From Anaerolineae bacterium (lineage in GTDB: Bacteria > Chloroflexota > Anaerolineae > Aggregatilineales > Phototrophicaceae), in assembly GCA_022825675.1 (NCBI GenBank), contig JAJDWK010000046.1, positions 62,001 to 126,000 on the forward strand: a DNA stretch of 64,000 nucleotides. Direction: 5' to 3'. A program made the translations under genes and the position numbers. Below are positions 8,302 to 17,119 of this stretch, in pieces. Every line of letters begins with the position of its first letter. Position 1 is the stretch's first letter. The notes under the pieces are model-generated. The model saw only the letters and a program-made list of their open reading frames with translations, ran no database searches and was not told where the DNA came from.

Positions 8302-8715
8302 ATGGCAAGGGCGGGGAAGCATATCGTCGAAACAAGTTTTCATGTCCGCTATGCCGAGACGGACAAAATGGGCGTCGTGCATCACAGCGCCTACCTCACT
8401 TGGTTTGAAGAAGGGCGCAGCGCCTACATCCGCGCCCAAGGCTGGAGCTATGCCGAGATCGAAAAGAGCGGCTATCACCTGGCGGCGGCGCAGCTTCAAG
8501 CTACTTATAAGCGGGCGGCGCGTTACGATCAAGTGGTAACGGTGAAGACTTGGGTCGAAGAGGCGCGCAGCCGCAGTGTGCGCTTCGGCTGTGACATCGT
8601 TGAAGGCAGGGACGGCAGCCTGCTCTTCAGCGCGGAGCTTAATCTCATTTGCTTGAATACGGCGGGGGCAGTGGCGCGCATCCCCGCCGCTTGGTCCGCC
8701 TGGCTACGCATATAA
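8302..8715 (+). CDS. YbgC/4HBT-type acyl-CoA thioesterase
   Basis: A 137-residue hot-dog fold protein. RYAETDKMGVVHHSAYLTWF contains the catalytic Asp21 and the GVVHH signature of 4-hydroxybenzoyl-CoA thioesterase/YbgC proteins, which hydrolyse acyl-CoA thioesters. ATG at 8302 is preceded by GAGGG; an in-frame GTG at 8296 is an alternative. It is followed by an acyl-CoA ligase gene, a sensible pairing for fatty acid turnover. The exact substrate cannot be told. Confidence 0.88.
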   Translation: MARAGKHIVETSFHVRYAETDKMGVVHHSAYLTWFEEGRSAYIRAQGWSYAEIEKSGYHLAAAQLQATYKRAARYDQVVTVKTWVEEARSRSVRFGCDIVEGRDGSLLFSAELNLICLNTAGAVARIPAAWSAWLRI

Positions 8716-8780
8716 GGGCGTCAGAAGTACAACTTGTTACGCAAACCCACCACCGAGATGCGCCCAGGGCAATCGTCAAA

Positions 8781-8810
8781 TTGCCAAGAGTGCCAAGGAT
8801 ACTGTACACT
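8781..8810 (+). promoter_or_regulatory. Possible promoter of the acyl-CoA ligase gene
   Basis: TTGCCA (8781-8786), an 18-base spacer and TACACT (8805-8810), 42 bases upstream of the ATG at 8853. Confidence 0.45.
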
Positions 8811-8852
8811 GGCTTTATTCTCAGCGAGCCCAAGCGGCGGGAGTGCACAGCG

Positions 8853-10592
8853 ATGGTAACCTACGCGGAAAGACCCTGGATAAACAGCTATGATGTTGGC
8901 ATGCCCAGCTCGCTTGAGTTCCCCGAGGTCCCCCTGCATCAGCTGTTGAAGGACAGCGCCAAGCGCATACCCAAACATACCGCGCTTATCACGCCGGCGA
9001 ACTTGCCGCTGCTGGGGCGCATCAGCAGCGCCGTAACTTATGAAGAATTGGACCGCGCCTCGGACGCGCTTGCCGCCGCATTAACTGATATGGGCTTGAA
9101 AAAAAGCGACCGCGTGGCGATTGTGATGCCGAACTCGGTCGCCTTTGTGATTAGCTTTTTTGGCATTCTTAAGGCGGGCGGCGTCGTCGCCGCGACCAAC
9201 CCCACCTATCCCGCCGATAAAATGGCGCATCAAATTAACGACAGCGATGCCAAATTTGTGCTGGCGATGACGCTGTTTTACCCGACCGTGAAAGAAATCC
9301 AACCGCGCACCAAAGTCAACAGCGTCATTGTCGCCAATATCAAAGAATATCTGCCGCCGCTGGCGAAGCTGCTCTTCTCAATTGCCAAAGAAAAAAAAGA
9401 AGGTCATTTCCTGGAAGCGCCGGAAGCAGGCGACTATTGGCTGCAGGACCTGCTCAAGCGCTATGCTGGCAAGCGGGCGAATGTGCAAGTAAGCCCGGAT
9501 GACCTGGCGATCTTCCAATACACTGGCGGCACCACTGGCGTCGCCAAAGCGGCAATGTCCAAGCATCGGGCGCTGGTCGCGAATATGATACAGACTGAAG
9601 GCATCCTCGACTTGCTGGATACCGCCCCCGAAGATGAGATTTCCCTGGGCGCGATTCCCTTTTTCCATGTATACGGCTTGGTCATTGTCGTCAGCACCAG
9701 CATCTACCGCGGCTGTAAAATTGTGCTGACGCCCAACCCCCGTGATATCGACGATGTGCTGGGCAATATCGAGACCTTCCGCACGACGCTTTTCCCCGCG
9801 GTGCCAGCGCTGTACAACGCCATCAACAACCATGCCAAAGTCCAAAGCGGGGAGATTGACCTAAGTTCGCTCAAGCTCTGCATAAGCGGCTCGGCACCGC
9901 TGCCAGAAGCGACCAAAGCCGAATTTGAGCGGCTTTCTGGCGGCTCGGTGCGGGAAGGCTTTGGCATGAGCGAAGCGCCCACCGCCACCCATGTCAACCC
10001 GATTTATAAAGAGAATCGGCTCGGCTCGATTGGCTTGCCCCTGCCGGAGATGGACATGCGCATTGTTGACCTGGAAGATGGCGAGACGGACATGCCTGTC
10101 GGCGAAGCTGGCGAGCTGCTGATGGCGGGACCCAACCTCATGGTGGGCTACCACGGCATGCTTGAAGAAACGCAGAATGTCCTGCGGGAAAAAGACGGCA
10201 AAACCTGGCTCTATACTGGCGATGTCGCGCGCATGGATGAAGATGGCTATTTTTATATCGTCGACCGCAAGAAAGATATGGCGCTCATCGGCGGCTACAA
10301 TGTCTATCCCACGGCGGTTGAGAATGCCATCGCCTCGCACCCGGCAGTCTTGGAAGTTGGCGTGGCGGGCATCCCCCATCCCGAGCGGGAAGGGCAAGAG
10401 GCGCTGAAAGCCTGGATTGTGCTCAAACCGGGGCAGAGCGCGACTGCTGACGATATCATCAGCTTCTTAAAAGATACGCTGGCACCTTATGAAATCCCGC
10501 GGCGGATTACATTCATCAAAGAATTGCCCAAGACCGCCGTCGGCAAAACACTCCGGCGGGAGCTGGCGCGCATGGAGCACAGCCCCGAATAA
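8853..10592 (+). CDS. Long-chain fatty acid-CoA ligase (AMP-forming)
   Basis: An ANL-superfamily enzyme of 579 residues that activates a carboxylic acid via an acyl-adenylate and loads it on CoA. The phosphate-binding loop is YTGGTTGVAK (223-232), the adenylate motif is YTGDVARMDEDGYFYIVDRKKD, and the catalytic lysine is Lys565 in TAVGKTLRREL. ATG at 8853 begins the homologous region; the longer upstream frame overlaps the thioesterase and lacks family similarity. Substrate chain length is inferred from the FadD-like layout only. The reading frame stops 4 bases before the tRNA-Arg gene on the other strand. Confidence 0.9.
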   Translation: MVTYAERPWINSYDVGMPSSLEFPEVPLHQLLKDSAKRIPKHTALITPANLPLLGRISSAVTYEELDRASDALAAALTDMGLKKSDRVAIVMPNSVAFVISFFGILKAGGVVAATNPTYPADKMAHQINDSDAKFVLAMTLFYPTVKEIQPRTKVNSVIVANIKEYLPPLAKLLFSIAKEKKEGHFLEAPEAGDYWLQDLLKRYAGKRANVQVSPDDLAIFQYTGGTTGVAKAAMSKHRALVANMIQTEGILDLLDTAPEDEISLGAIPFFHVYGLVIVVSTSIYRGCKIVLTPNPRDIDDVLGNIETFRTTLFPAVPALYNAINNHAKVQSGEIDLSSLKLCISGSAPLPEATKAEFERLSGGSVREGFGMSEAPTATHVNPIYKENRLGSIGLPLPEMDMRIVDLEDGETDMPVGEAGELLMAGPNLMVGYHGMLEETQNVLREKDGKTWLYTGDVARMDEDGYFYIVDRKKDMALIGGYNVYPTAVENAIASHPAVLEVGVAGIPHPEREGQEALKAWIVLKPGQSATADDIISFLKDTLAPYEIPRRITFIKELPKTAVGKTLRRELARMEHSPE

Positions 10593-10596
10593 ACTG

Positions 10597-10669
10597 CGCC
10601 CCTGGCAGGAATCGAACCTGCGACCCACGGTTTAGAAGACCGGCGCTCTATCCGCTGAGCTACAGAGGC
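10597..10669 (-). tRNA. tRNA-Arg (anticodon UCU)
   Basis: The minus strand folds into a 73-base cloverleaf. The acceptor is GCCTCTG with CAGGGGC (one G-U), the D stem GCTC/GAGC, and the anticodon loop CTTCTAA has TCT at 34-36. The T arm GCAGG-TTCGATT-CCTGC is perfect. No 3' CCA is encoded. The outermost anticodon-stem pair is a C/T mismatch, a small irregularity. Confidence 0.95.
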
Positions 10670-10679
10670 AAGCCATCCC

Positions 10680-10708
10680 ATTCTAGGAATAGCTGCCGCC
10701 GCTGTCAA
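10680..10708 (-). promoter_or_regulatory. Promoter of tRNA-Arg
   Basis: On the minus strand TTGACA (10708-10703), a 17-base spacer and TAGAAT (10685-10680), ending 10 bases before the mature tRNA 5' end. Confidence 0.7.
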
Positions 10709-10773
10709 TAGCCCCCGCGGGCAAGAGCCGCGCCGAAAGCAAGCAAAAGCGCCCAATACGCGTACGCTGGCAA

Positions 10774-10802
10774 TTGCAAACTTAGCCAAAATGCGCTATA
10801 CT
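10774..10802 (+). promoter_or_regulatory. Promoter of gyrB
   Basis: TTGCAA (10774-10779), a 17-base spacer and TATACT (10797-10802). It leaves a leader of about 105 bases before the gyrB ATG at 10916. Confidence 0.65.
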
Positions 10803-10915
10803 GCGGCTAAGAATGCGAGCGCTTACATTAAGTAATCACCTTGATATATCGCGCTCAAACGCGTTGATGTCCTCGCCGCAATTCAGCGGCAAATTCAGAC
10901 TTAAGAGGAGCGGGA

Positions 10916-12901
10916 ATGGCAAAAGACAGAGACCTGATTTCCCAACACGAGAACGAATACAGCGCAAAACACATCCAAAAGCTGGAGCCGCGCGAGCATG
11001 TGCGCCGGCGCCCGGGCATGTATGTGGGCGGCACCGACATCCGCGCCTTGCACCATCTCATCTATGAAGTTGTCGACAATTCGATTGATGAGGCATTGGC
11101 GGGCAGATGCGACCGCATTTTGGTCACTTTGCACGACGATAACGCGGTGAGCATCCGCGATAACGGCGCTGGCATCCCGGTTGACCGCCACGAGAGCGGC
11201 AAGCGCGCGCTCGAACTTGTGATGACGGAAATCGGCGCGGGCGGCAAGTTTGATAACGCCGCCTACAAGGTCAGCGGCGGCTTGCACGGCGTTGGCGTCT
11301 CGGCGGTGAATGCCCTCTCCGCCCAATTGACCGCCACCATCTATCGCGATGGTCATGTATGGCGGCAAAACTACCGCGAGGGTTTGAAGACCGGCAGCGT
11401 GCGCAAGCTGCGCCCGCTGGAATCCACTGATGAAATCGGCACTGAAATTCGCTTCAGCCCCGATTTCACGATTATGGACGAGAACGAGTTCAGCTTCAGC
11501 ATCTTGATGAACCGCTTCCGTGAGATGGCATTTGTAACCCGTCAAGTTACCATCTGCTTGCGGGACGAGCGCTGCAAGCCTATCCCGCGGGAAGTGAGTT
11601 TTTATTTTGATGGCGGCTTGCGCTCTTTTGTGCGCTATCTCAATCGCAATCGCCGCGCAATCCATAATGTCATTCATGTTGAGCGCGATATTGAATTTGC
11701 CGATCGGCAGAACAATCCCTATTCGATTGGCGTGGAGGTAGCCTTCCAATACGCCGATGTGGCGACTACCACCGAACTCGCCTTTACCAATACCATCAGC
11801 ACGCCCGATGGCGGCACCCATATCACGGGCATGCGCTCGGCAATCACCGGCGTCATCAACCGCTATGCGCGGAAAAACAGCTTGCTTAAAGACAAGGACG
11901 GCAACTTCTCTGGCAACGACACTTTGGAAGGGCTCACCTCGATAGTCAGCGTAAAACACCCCGACCCGCAATTTGAAAGCCAAACAAAGGTCAAGCTGCT
12001 GAACCCGGAGGTGCAAGGCGCTGTCTCCCAAGTGGTGACCGAATCCCTAAACGAATTCCTGGAGACCAATTCGCGGGAAGCGCGCAAAATCATCGAAAAA
12101 TGCCTGACGAGCAAACGGGCGCGCGAAGCGGCGAAGAAGGCGCGCGAATTGGTGCGCAGCGGACCCAGCCTGCTGGAAAGCAGCACCTTGCCGGGCAAGC
12201 TCGCCGATTGCTCGGAGCGGGGCGCGAATGCCGAAATCTACATCGTTGAGGGTGATTCCGCTGGCGGCAGCGCCAAGCAGGGCCGCGACCGGCACTTCCA
12301 AGCCATCCTGCCCCTGCGCGGCAAAATCCTCAACACCGAGCGCGCCCGCCTCGATAAGATACTGGACAACAATGAAATCAAGGCGCTCATTTCTGCCCTG
12401 GGCACTGGCATCCATGACGAGATGACTATTGACCGCTTGCGCTATGGGCGGGTCATCATCATGACCGATGCCGATGTCGATGGCAGCCATATCCGCACCC
12501 TGCTGCTGACATTCTTCTTCCGCCACATGCCAGATATTGTGAGCCAAGGGCATCTATACATCGCGCAGCCGCCGATATTCCTGTTGAAAAACGGCAAAAA
12601 AATGCAATACATCTATCCGCAGGCCGGCAAATCTGATGAGGACCTGCTCAAGGATTCCATCAAACAGTTCAAGAACCCGGAAAAGATAACTGTGCAGCGT
12701 TACAAAGGGCTGGGCGAGATGAACCCGGACCAGCTGTGGGAAACAACCATGGACCCGGAGAAACGCACTCTGCTGCAGGTTACCATCGATGATGAGATTG
12801 AAGCTGATAAAGTCTTTGACGAATTGATGGGTGCCAGCGTGCCGCCACGCCGCAAATTCATCCAGAGGCATGCGAAACAAGTGCGCAACCTCGATATTTA
12901 G
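10916..12901 (+). CDS. gyrB: DNA gyrase subunit B
   Basis: The ATPase subunit of DNA gyrase; with GyrA it introduces negative supercoils. The 661 residues are typical of the short GyrB form lacking the proteobacterial insert. GHKL ATPase motifs are visible: EVVDNSIDEA (N box), DNGAGIPV, and the glycine-rich GGLHGVGVSAVNAL. The Toprim motif EGDSAGGSAKQGRDR and the DADVDGSHIRTL metal site follow. The C-terminus has QRYKGLGEMNPDQLWETTMDP in the GyrB style; ParE cannot be excluded from one copy, but gyrase is the better fit. RBS AGAGGAGCGGG. Confidence 0.94.
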   Translation: MAKDRDLISQHENEYSAKHIQKLEPREHVRRRPGMYVGGTDIRALHHLIYEVVDNSIDEALAGRCDRILVTLHDDNAVSIRDNGAGIPVDRHESGKRALELVMTEIGAGGKFDNAAYKVSGGLHGVGVSAVNALSAQLTATIYRDGHVWRQNYREGLKTGSVRKLRPLESTDEIGTEIRFSPDFTIMDENEFSFSILMNRFREMAFVTRQVTICLRDERCKPIPREVSFYFDGGLRSFVRYLNRNRRAIHNVIHVERDIEFADRQNNPYSIGVEVAFQYADVATTTELAFTNTISTPDGGTHITGMRSAITGVINRYARKNSLLKDKDGNFSGNDTLEGLTSIVSVKHPDPQFESQTKVKLLNPEVQGAVSQVVTESLNEFLETNSREARKIIEKCLTSKRAREAAKKARELVRSGPSLLESSTLPGKLADCSERGANAEIYIVEGDSAGGSAKQGRDRHFQAILPLRGKILNTERARLDKILDNNEIKALISALGTGIHDEMTIDRLRYGRVIIMTDADVDGSHIRTLLLTFFFRHMPDIVSQGHLYIAQPPIFLLKNGKKMQYIYPQAGKSDEDLLKDSIKQFKNPEKITVQRYKGLGEMNPDQLWETTMDPEKRTLLQVTIDDEIEADKVFDELMGASVPPRRKFIQRHAKQVRNLDI

Positions 12902-12927
12902 CCACACATTAGCCATGAATTGTAAGG

Positions 12928-13326
12928 CTACAAGCCAGAAGTCCGGGCGTCTTCTTCCGTCCAGCCGCGGGCAGCCAGCGCCGCCTGTTCTTGCTGCGCC
13001 CGTTCCAGCGGCGCTCGCTCAAAGAGCGCGTGCAGCAGCGCGAATATCAAGCTGCCCGCGCCCAGCCCGGCAACTATCAGCAGCAGCGGGTGCCAGGTAA
13101 GCCCTGCCAGCGGCACTGGCGGCGGATGCAGTATCAGCACACTCAAACAGACGGTCGGCAAAATCGCCACGAAGCAAAGCCCGGAAAGAAAGTTCAGCGA
13201 CAGCGACAACATGCCGCCATGAATCGGCTGACGCGCTCGCGAGCGGCGATGCACCATCAATCCCAGCCGCAGCGCCAACAGTACCAGGATGAGTAATGTA
13301 AGGGCTTTGCCGGCTTCCGCCTCCAT
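12928..13326 (-). CDS. Small membrane protein with a DUF5989-cluster-derived N-terminus, third tandem copy
   Basis: A 132-residue membrane protein whose first 40 or so residues nearly repeat those of the gene at 13348-13557 (MEAEAG, hydrophobic helix, HRRSRARQPI). After that it diverges into two further hydrophobic segments and a charged tail. It therefore looks like a chimeric descendant of the tandem duplication, its C-terminal half coming from a different source or strongly diverged. The ATG has the strong Shine-Dalgarno GGGGGAGGA, shared with the upstream copy. Last gene of the carbamoyltransferase cluster; no function assigned. Confidence 0.6.
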   Translation of the reverse strand: MEAEAGKALTLLILVLLALRLGLMVHRRSRARQPIHGGMLSLSLNFLSGLCFVAILPTVCLSVLILHPPPVPLAGLTWHPLLLIVAGLGAGSLIFALLHALFERAPLERAQQEQAALAARGWTEEDARTSGL

Positions 13327-13679
13327 CAGCTTTCCTCCCCCGATGCTTTAGAACAGGGTGTAGATGAACGGGCTTAAAGGGCTGGAGCCGCCCAGCATAA
13401 TCAATAGCCAGAAGACGAGCAGAGCAATCAAGATTGGCAGCATCCAGACATTTATCGGCTGACGCGCTCGCGAGCGGCGATGCACCAGCAATCCCAGCCG
13501 CAGCGTCAACAGTAAGAAAATGACCAGTATGAGCGCATTGCCGGCTTCCGCCTCCATCAGCTTTCCTCCCCCGATGCTTTAGAACAGAGTGTAGATGAAC
13601 GGGCTTAAGGGGCTGGAGCCGCCCAGCATAATCAAAAGCGCGAAGACGAGCAGCGTAATCACCATCGGCAGCATCCAAT
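13225..13679. repeat. 231-bp direct tandem duplication
   Basis: Two adjacent copies with constant 231-base offset (77 codons): 13225-13448 and 13456-13679. Matching landmarks are CGGCTGACGCGCTCGCGAGC at 13225 and 13456, and CTCCATCAGCTTTCC at 13321 and 13552. Each copy carries the 5' half of one small membrane gene and the 3' half of the next, so the duplication created a gene with a hybrid layout. Copies differ at scattered bases, so it is not brand new. Confidence 0.85.
13348..13557 (-). CDS. Small membrane protein, DUF5989-like, second copy
   Basis: A 69-residue protein with two hydrophobic segments. The last 30 or so residues (WMLPI...LIMLGGSSPLSPFIYTLF) are nearly identical to the C-terminus of the gene at 13579-13791, while its N-terminus (MEAEAG...HRRSRARQPI) matches the third gene. 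Small proteins ending this way are, as I recall, commonly encoded beside NodU/CmcH-type carbamoyltransferases. Strong GGGGGAGGA Shine-Dalgarno. It is in the frame expected for translation as an operon member. Confidence 0.65.
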   Translation of the reverse strand: MEAEAGNALILVIFLLLTLRLGLLVHRRSRARQPINVWMLPILIALLVFWLLIMLGGSSPLSPFIYTLF

Positions 13680-13791
13680 AGAGCTTGCGCTTCCACAAGA
13701 AAGCGAGCAGCTCGCCCAAAACGCCAAGGCGCATGAAGAAATCTTGTAAGGCGCTGGGCGCTTGTTTGGCATCTTTTGGCTGTGTGGACAT
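13579..13791 (-). CDS. Small membrane protein, DUF5989-like, first copy
   Basis: A 70-residue protein: a polar N-terminus, an amphipathic region (LGELLAFLWKRKLYWMLP) and one clear membrane helix, ending GGSSPLSPFIYTLF. It lies 26 bases after the carbamoyltransferase stop on the same strand. The position, size and C-terminal motif match the small membrane proteins that accompany carbamoyltransferases. A scaffold or membrane-anchoring role is a guess. Confidence 0.7.
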   Translation of the reverse strand: MSTQPKDAKQAPSALQDFFMRLGVLGELLAFLWKRKLYWMLPMVITLLVFALLIMLGGSSPLSPFIYTLF

Positions 13792-13817
13792 GTCGCCTTC
13801 TTCCAGTAACTGCGCCG

Positions 13818-15608
13818 TTATTGGGGTTTTCTTACAATGTGAGAGCCGAGCACAAGCATGTCGATATCGCTGTTGCGGAAGGTATTGTAGGCTTCGCGCG
13901 GGCTGTTGACAATGGGCTCGCCCCGCAGGTTAAACGAAGTATTGAGCACAACGGGCACGCCGGTCGCCTGCCCAAATTGCTCTACAATATCGTAATAGCG
14001 GGCGTTGGTCTCTCGATCAATTGATTGCAAGCGGCCTGTGCCTTCGTGATTTACCGCGTGCAGCTCATCCTGTTTATCCGCTTTGATTGGTGCCACCATC
14101 AGCATATAACGCGGCGAATCATGCTCGGCGACTTGCGGATACTCAAAATATTCCGGCGCCCGCTCGCGCAAGACAACGGGCGCAAAGGGGCGGAAGGGCT
14201 CGCGGAATTTGATTTTGGTGTTGACAACTTCTTTCATATCGCTGCCGCGCGGGTCCGCCAATATGCTGCGATTGCCCAGCGCTCGCGGTCCCCATTCAAA
14301 ACGCCCTTGATGAAAGCCAATCACCTGCTGCCGCGTCAGGGCATCAACGATGGTCTCGGTGAGTTTCGCCTCGTCTTCAAAGCTCTCGTATTTCAAGCTG
14401 GCGCTATCGAGGAAGGCGCGGCATTCGGCATCGGCATAGCTGCGCCCGTAATAGGCGTGCTGCTGCACCCACTTGCGCGGCTTGCCAAGCAGGATATGCC
14501 AGCACCACAGCGCCGCCCCCAAGGCACCGCCATCATCGCCAGCTGCCGGCTGAATCCACAGTTCGTCGAAGGGCGTTTCGTTTAAGATGCGCCAATTCGC
14601 TTTGGTATTGAGCGCGACGCCGCCCGCCATCACCAGCTTTTTCATGCCGGTGCGCCGCTGCAAATAAGTGGCGATGCGGATTAGACTTTCTTCTGTGAAA
14701 TCCTGAATGCTGGCGGCGACATCAGCATAATACTGATTTTCCCGCATCGCCGCCTTTTCCGCGGCGCGCTCCGGGTTGGTGCGCATGGTGAAAAAATCCG
14801 CGTCCGCGTCCCGCTGTTCGCCGAAAAGCTCAAGGAACTTCTGGCTGTAGCTGCGAGTGGTGGAACGGTGAAAATCAAAATACTGCATATTCAGGCGGAA
14901 AGCGCCTGTGGATTGCTCAGATGCCACGACCTTGTCTATCTTTTCTCGATAGCGCGGGCTGCCATAAGGGCTCATGCCCATCACTTTGTATTCGCCATTA
15001 TTAACGCGAAAGCCGAGCCAGGCGGTGAAAGTGGAATAGAGCAGCCCCAGCGAATGCGGGAAGCGCTGCTCCGCAAACAGTTCAATCGAAGGTGCCAAAT
15101 CTGTCGGCTCGCCAAGCGCGCTCTTGCCGATGCCGAGCGTGGTGGTAGTCCATTCGCCGACGCCATCGACAGTTACTATCGCCGCGTCTTTGAAAGGGCT
15201 GGCGAAAAAGGCGCTGGCGGCATGGCTCATGTGATGGTCGCAGAAGAGGATTTTATCATAAGCTATGCCCAAGCCGCGGGCAATATGGCTGCGCACCCAG
15301 AGCTTGTCGCTCAGCCAGGTCATCATGGATTCCCGCCACAAATTCGCCGAGCGCGGGAAGGTGTTGAGCGTCGTCTGCAGGATGCGCTCGAATTTCTGCA
15401 GCGGCTTTTCGTAGAAGACAGCATAGTCCAGGTCGCCCGCCTGGATGCCCGCTTGCCGCAAACAGAACTCAGCCGCCAGCTGGGGGAAAGCGCTGTCATG
15501 CTTTTTTCGGGAGAACCGTTCTTCCATCGCCGCCGCGACCAGCTCGCCATCTTTCAGCAAAGCAGCGGCGGAATCGTGATAAAAGGCGGAAATGCCCAGG
15601 ATATACAT
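13818..15608 (-). CDS. Carbamoyltransferase of the NodU/CmcH family
   Basis: Transfers a carbamoyl group from carbamoyl phosphate, via an adenylate, to a hydroxyl of a sugar or natural product. ATG at 15608 starts at the family's usual MYILGISAFYHDSAA, giving 596 residues. The N-terminal ASKHA/TsaD-like domain shows CDHHMSHAASAFFASPF (metal-binding histidines) and VTVDGVGEW; the C-terminal domain has GRFEWGPRALGNRSILADPR. The GGGAGCAGGG upstream serves as RBS. The cluster (LON, SGNH hydrolase, small membrane proteins) suggests modification of an envelope glycan or secreted metabolite; the acceptor is unknown. Confidence 0.9.
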   Translation of the reverse strand: MYILGISAFYHDSAAALLKDGELVAAAMEERFSRKKHDSAFPQLAAEFCLRQAGIQAGDLDYAVFYEKPLQKFERILQTTLNTFPRSANLWRESMMTWLSDKLWVRSHIARGLGIAYDKILFCDHHMSHAASAFFASPFKDAAIVTVDGVGEWTTTTLGIGKSALGEPTDLAPSIELFAEQRFPHSLGLLYSTFTAWLGFRVNNGEYKVMGMSPYGSPRYREKIDKVVASEQSTGAFRLNMQYFDFHRSTTRSYSQKFLELFGEQRDADADFFTMRTNPERAAEKAAMRENQYYADVAASIQDFTEESLIRIATYLQRRTGMKKLVMAGGVALNTKANWRILNETPFDELWIQPAAGDDGGALGAALWCWHILLGKPRKWVQQHAYYGRSYADAECRAFLDSASLKYESFEDEAKLTETIVDALTRQQVIGFHQGRFEWGPRALGNRSILADPRGSDMKEVVNTKIKFREPFRPFAPVVLRERAPEYFEYPQVAEHDSPRYMLMVAPIKADKQDELHAVNHEGTGRLQSIDRETNARYYDIVEQFGQATGVPVVLNTSFNLRGEPIVNSPREAYNTFRNSDIDMLVLGSHIVRKPQ

Positions 15609-15610
15609 GG

Positions 15611-15841
15611 CTAGCCCTGCTCCCGCGCCGATGCGATATCGGTGGGCAGGGGCTCCCGCTTGATCCACTCGGCGCTGCTGTCTTTGCGGTCAAGTGGGTC
15701 CATAAACAGGGCGGAAAGCAAACCGAATGGCAGCATAATTGTGCAATAGAACAAGGTCGCGATGAAGCGGCCATTGATATCCGCGACAATAGCGGAGTTG
15801 ACGCTGAAGCGCTCCCAGGCGATGCGCCACACTTTCTTCAC
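15611..15841 (-). CDS. Small membrane protein of the carbamoyltransferase cluster
   Basis: GTG at 15841 with upstream GGGAGAAGG gives 76 residues: a basic N-terminus (VKKVWRIAWERF), one membrane helix (FIATLFYCTIMLPFGLLSALF) and a soluble tail DPLDRKD...WIKREPLPTD. A start at 15910 (99 residues) is possible but would overlap the SGNH gene by 11 bases. It ends 2 bases before the carbamoyltransferase ATG. Similar one-helix proteins adjoin carbamoyltransferases elsewhere; the function is unknown. Confidence 0.65.
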   Translation of the reverse strand: MKKVWRIAWERFSVNSAIVADINGRFIATLFYCTIMLPFGLLSALFMDPLDRKDSSAEWIKREPLPTDIASAREQG

Positions 15842-15899
15842 AAGCCTTCTCCCAAGCCGATGCGCGCTTGTTCTCGCCGTGCTGCCGATATGCAGCGCG

Positions 15900-17114
15900 T
15901 CAAGCCTCAAGGTTAGTCCCGTTTATGAAGTCAAGCAAGGCGATTCGCGCTATATCATGTCCAGCTTGGTTCCAATGGGTATCCGCGTAGAAATAGGGAG
16001 ATTGCCCCGCGCTGATAGCGGCAGCAAGCGCTGGGCTAAAATCCAAGAAATCTATGCCAAGCTCCGCCGCCAGCTCGCGCAGCAGGTCACGCTGAACATT
16101 GAGATTGGCGTCAATTTCTAGGACCGTTTCGCTGCCGTCAGCCGCCGTGAGAAGTGTCCGCTTGGCTGCCGCATCAAGGTAATGCCAATACAATTCCGCT
16201 TTCTGCGGGATGTACATAAGCAAAAAGCGCGCGCCTCCGGCAGCTATAGACTGCGCCAGCTCCGCGATGCTGTCGCGGGTGATGCGCCAACTCTCAGAAG
16301 CCAGCATTGTGGGCTTGTCCGGTATCAGCGCCAGCACATGCTCATCGTAGAAAGCAACCGGCGCCGGCGGCTCTGTCTGCGCCAGCTGCGGATAATGGCA
16401 ATCGGCACCGCTGGGCATGGCAAGCGCATCCCGCGCGTAGAGGAGCAGATGAAATACAACGCTGAACTCCTGCGGGCTGCGCTCGCTCCATACCGAGTCC
16501 GCCGGCGTCAAACCCGCGCTGTCTCTAGCCATGTCAGTCTGATTGTCGTTTAAGTCGTTGCCTCCAAAATAGGCAAGCGCTACCAACTGCCCCGGGCGCG
16601 GCTTGACAAAAGCGTCAAAGAGCCGCCGCTGCTGTATAGTTCCCGTGCCGGGCGCGCCCAGAATAAGCATGGAATCGGCGAGACCGCGCCAGTAGGGTTC
16701 CGCTATCGCCTCCGCCGCGGTGAAGGAATCGCCCAAAATCACCCATTCCGGGTCTGGATGCCAGGGTTCGGCGTTGCGGAAGCCGTGGGCATCGCGGGTG
16801 AAGGACACCTCATACTCTTCAAAGGGCGGGGCAGACGCGCGCGGGAGGCAGGTCAGCCGATACAGGTCGCCAAAGTCCCGCGTAACCCGGTACTCAACCG
16901 GCTGCTGCGCCGGATATTCGATGACTTCATGCTCCGCCGCCAGGTTGAAACCCATGCGCAGCCGATATTGCGGCAGGCGGCGTATCAAGGGCGCGGGCAA
17001 AAGCGGGAAAGCAAGCTGCAATGCAAGCTCCAGGCTTATCAAGCTGATGAGCGCCACCGCGATGACACGCAAAACAGGCTTGAGCGCTCTTGGCAAACGG
17101 GAAACCTCCGCCAT
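15900..17114 (-). CDS. Membrane-anchored SGNH-hydrolase-like protein
   Basis: About 404 residues from ATG at 17114. An N-terminal membrane helix (VLRVIAVALISLISLELALQ) is followed by an extracytoplasmic SGNH/GDSL-type domain: GDSFT near residue 130 (nucleophile Ser), FGGNDLND (block III), and DTHWNQAGHD near the C-terminus (catalytic Asp/His). This set resembles the AlgX/AlgJ O-acetyltransferase-like group, so either esterase or acyl transfer to a glycan is possible. A TTG at 17123 would overlap the upstream LON gene's stop (17120-17122). Second gene of the cluster. Confidence 0.78.
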   Translation of the reverse strand: MAEVSRLPRALKPVLRVIAVALISLISLELALQLAFPLLPAPLIRRLPQYRLRMGFNLAAEHEVIEYPAQQPVEYRVTRDFGDLYRLTCLPRASAPPFEEYEVSFTRDAHGFRNAEPWHPDPEWVILGDSFTAAEAIAEPYWRGLADSMLILGAPGTGTIQQRRLFDAFVKPRPGQLVALAYFGGNDLNDNQTDMARDSAGLTPADSVWSERSPQEFSVVFHLLLYARDALAMPSGADCHYPQLAQTEPPAPVAFYDEHVLALIPDKPTMLASESWRITRDSIAELAQSIAAGGARFLLMYIPQKAELYWHYLDAAAKRTLLTAADGSETVLEIDANLNVQRDLLRELAAELGIDFLDFSPALAAAISAGQSPYFYADTHWNQAGHDIARIALLDFINGTNLEA

Positions 17115-17119
17115 GCCGG

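Noticed and set aside
8179..8532. N-terminal extension of the DsbA-like protein to 8532
   Set aside because: It would run antisense through the thioesterase and place the signal peptide at residue 119; ATG 8178 fits export.
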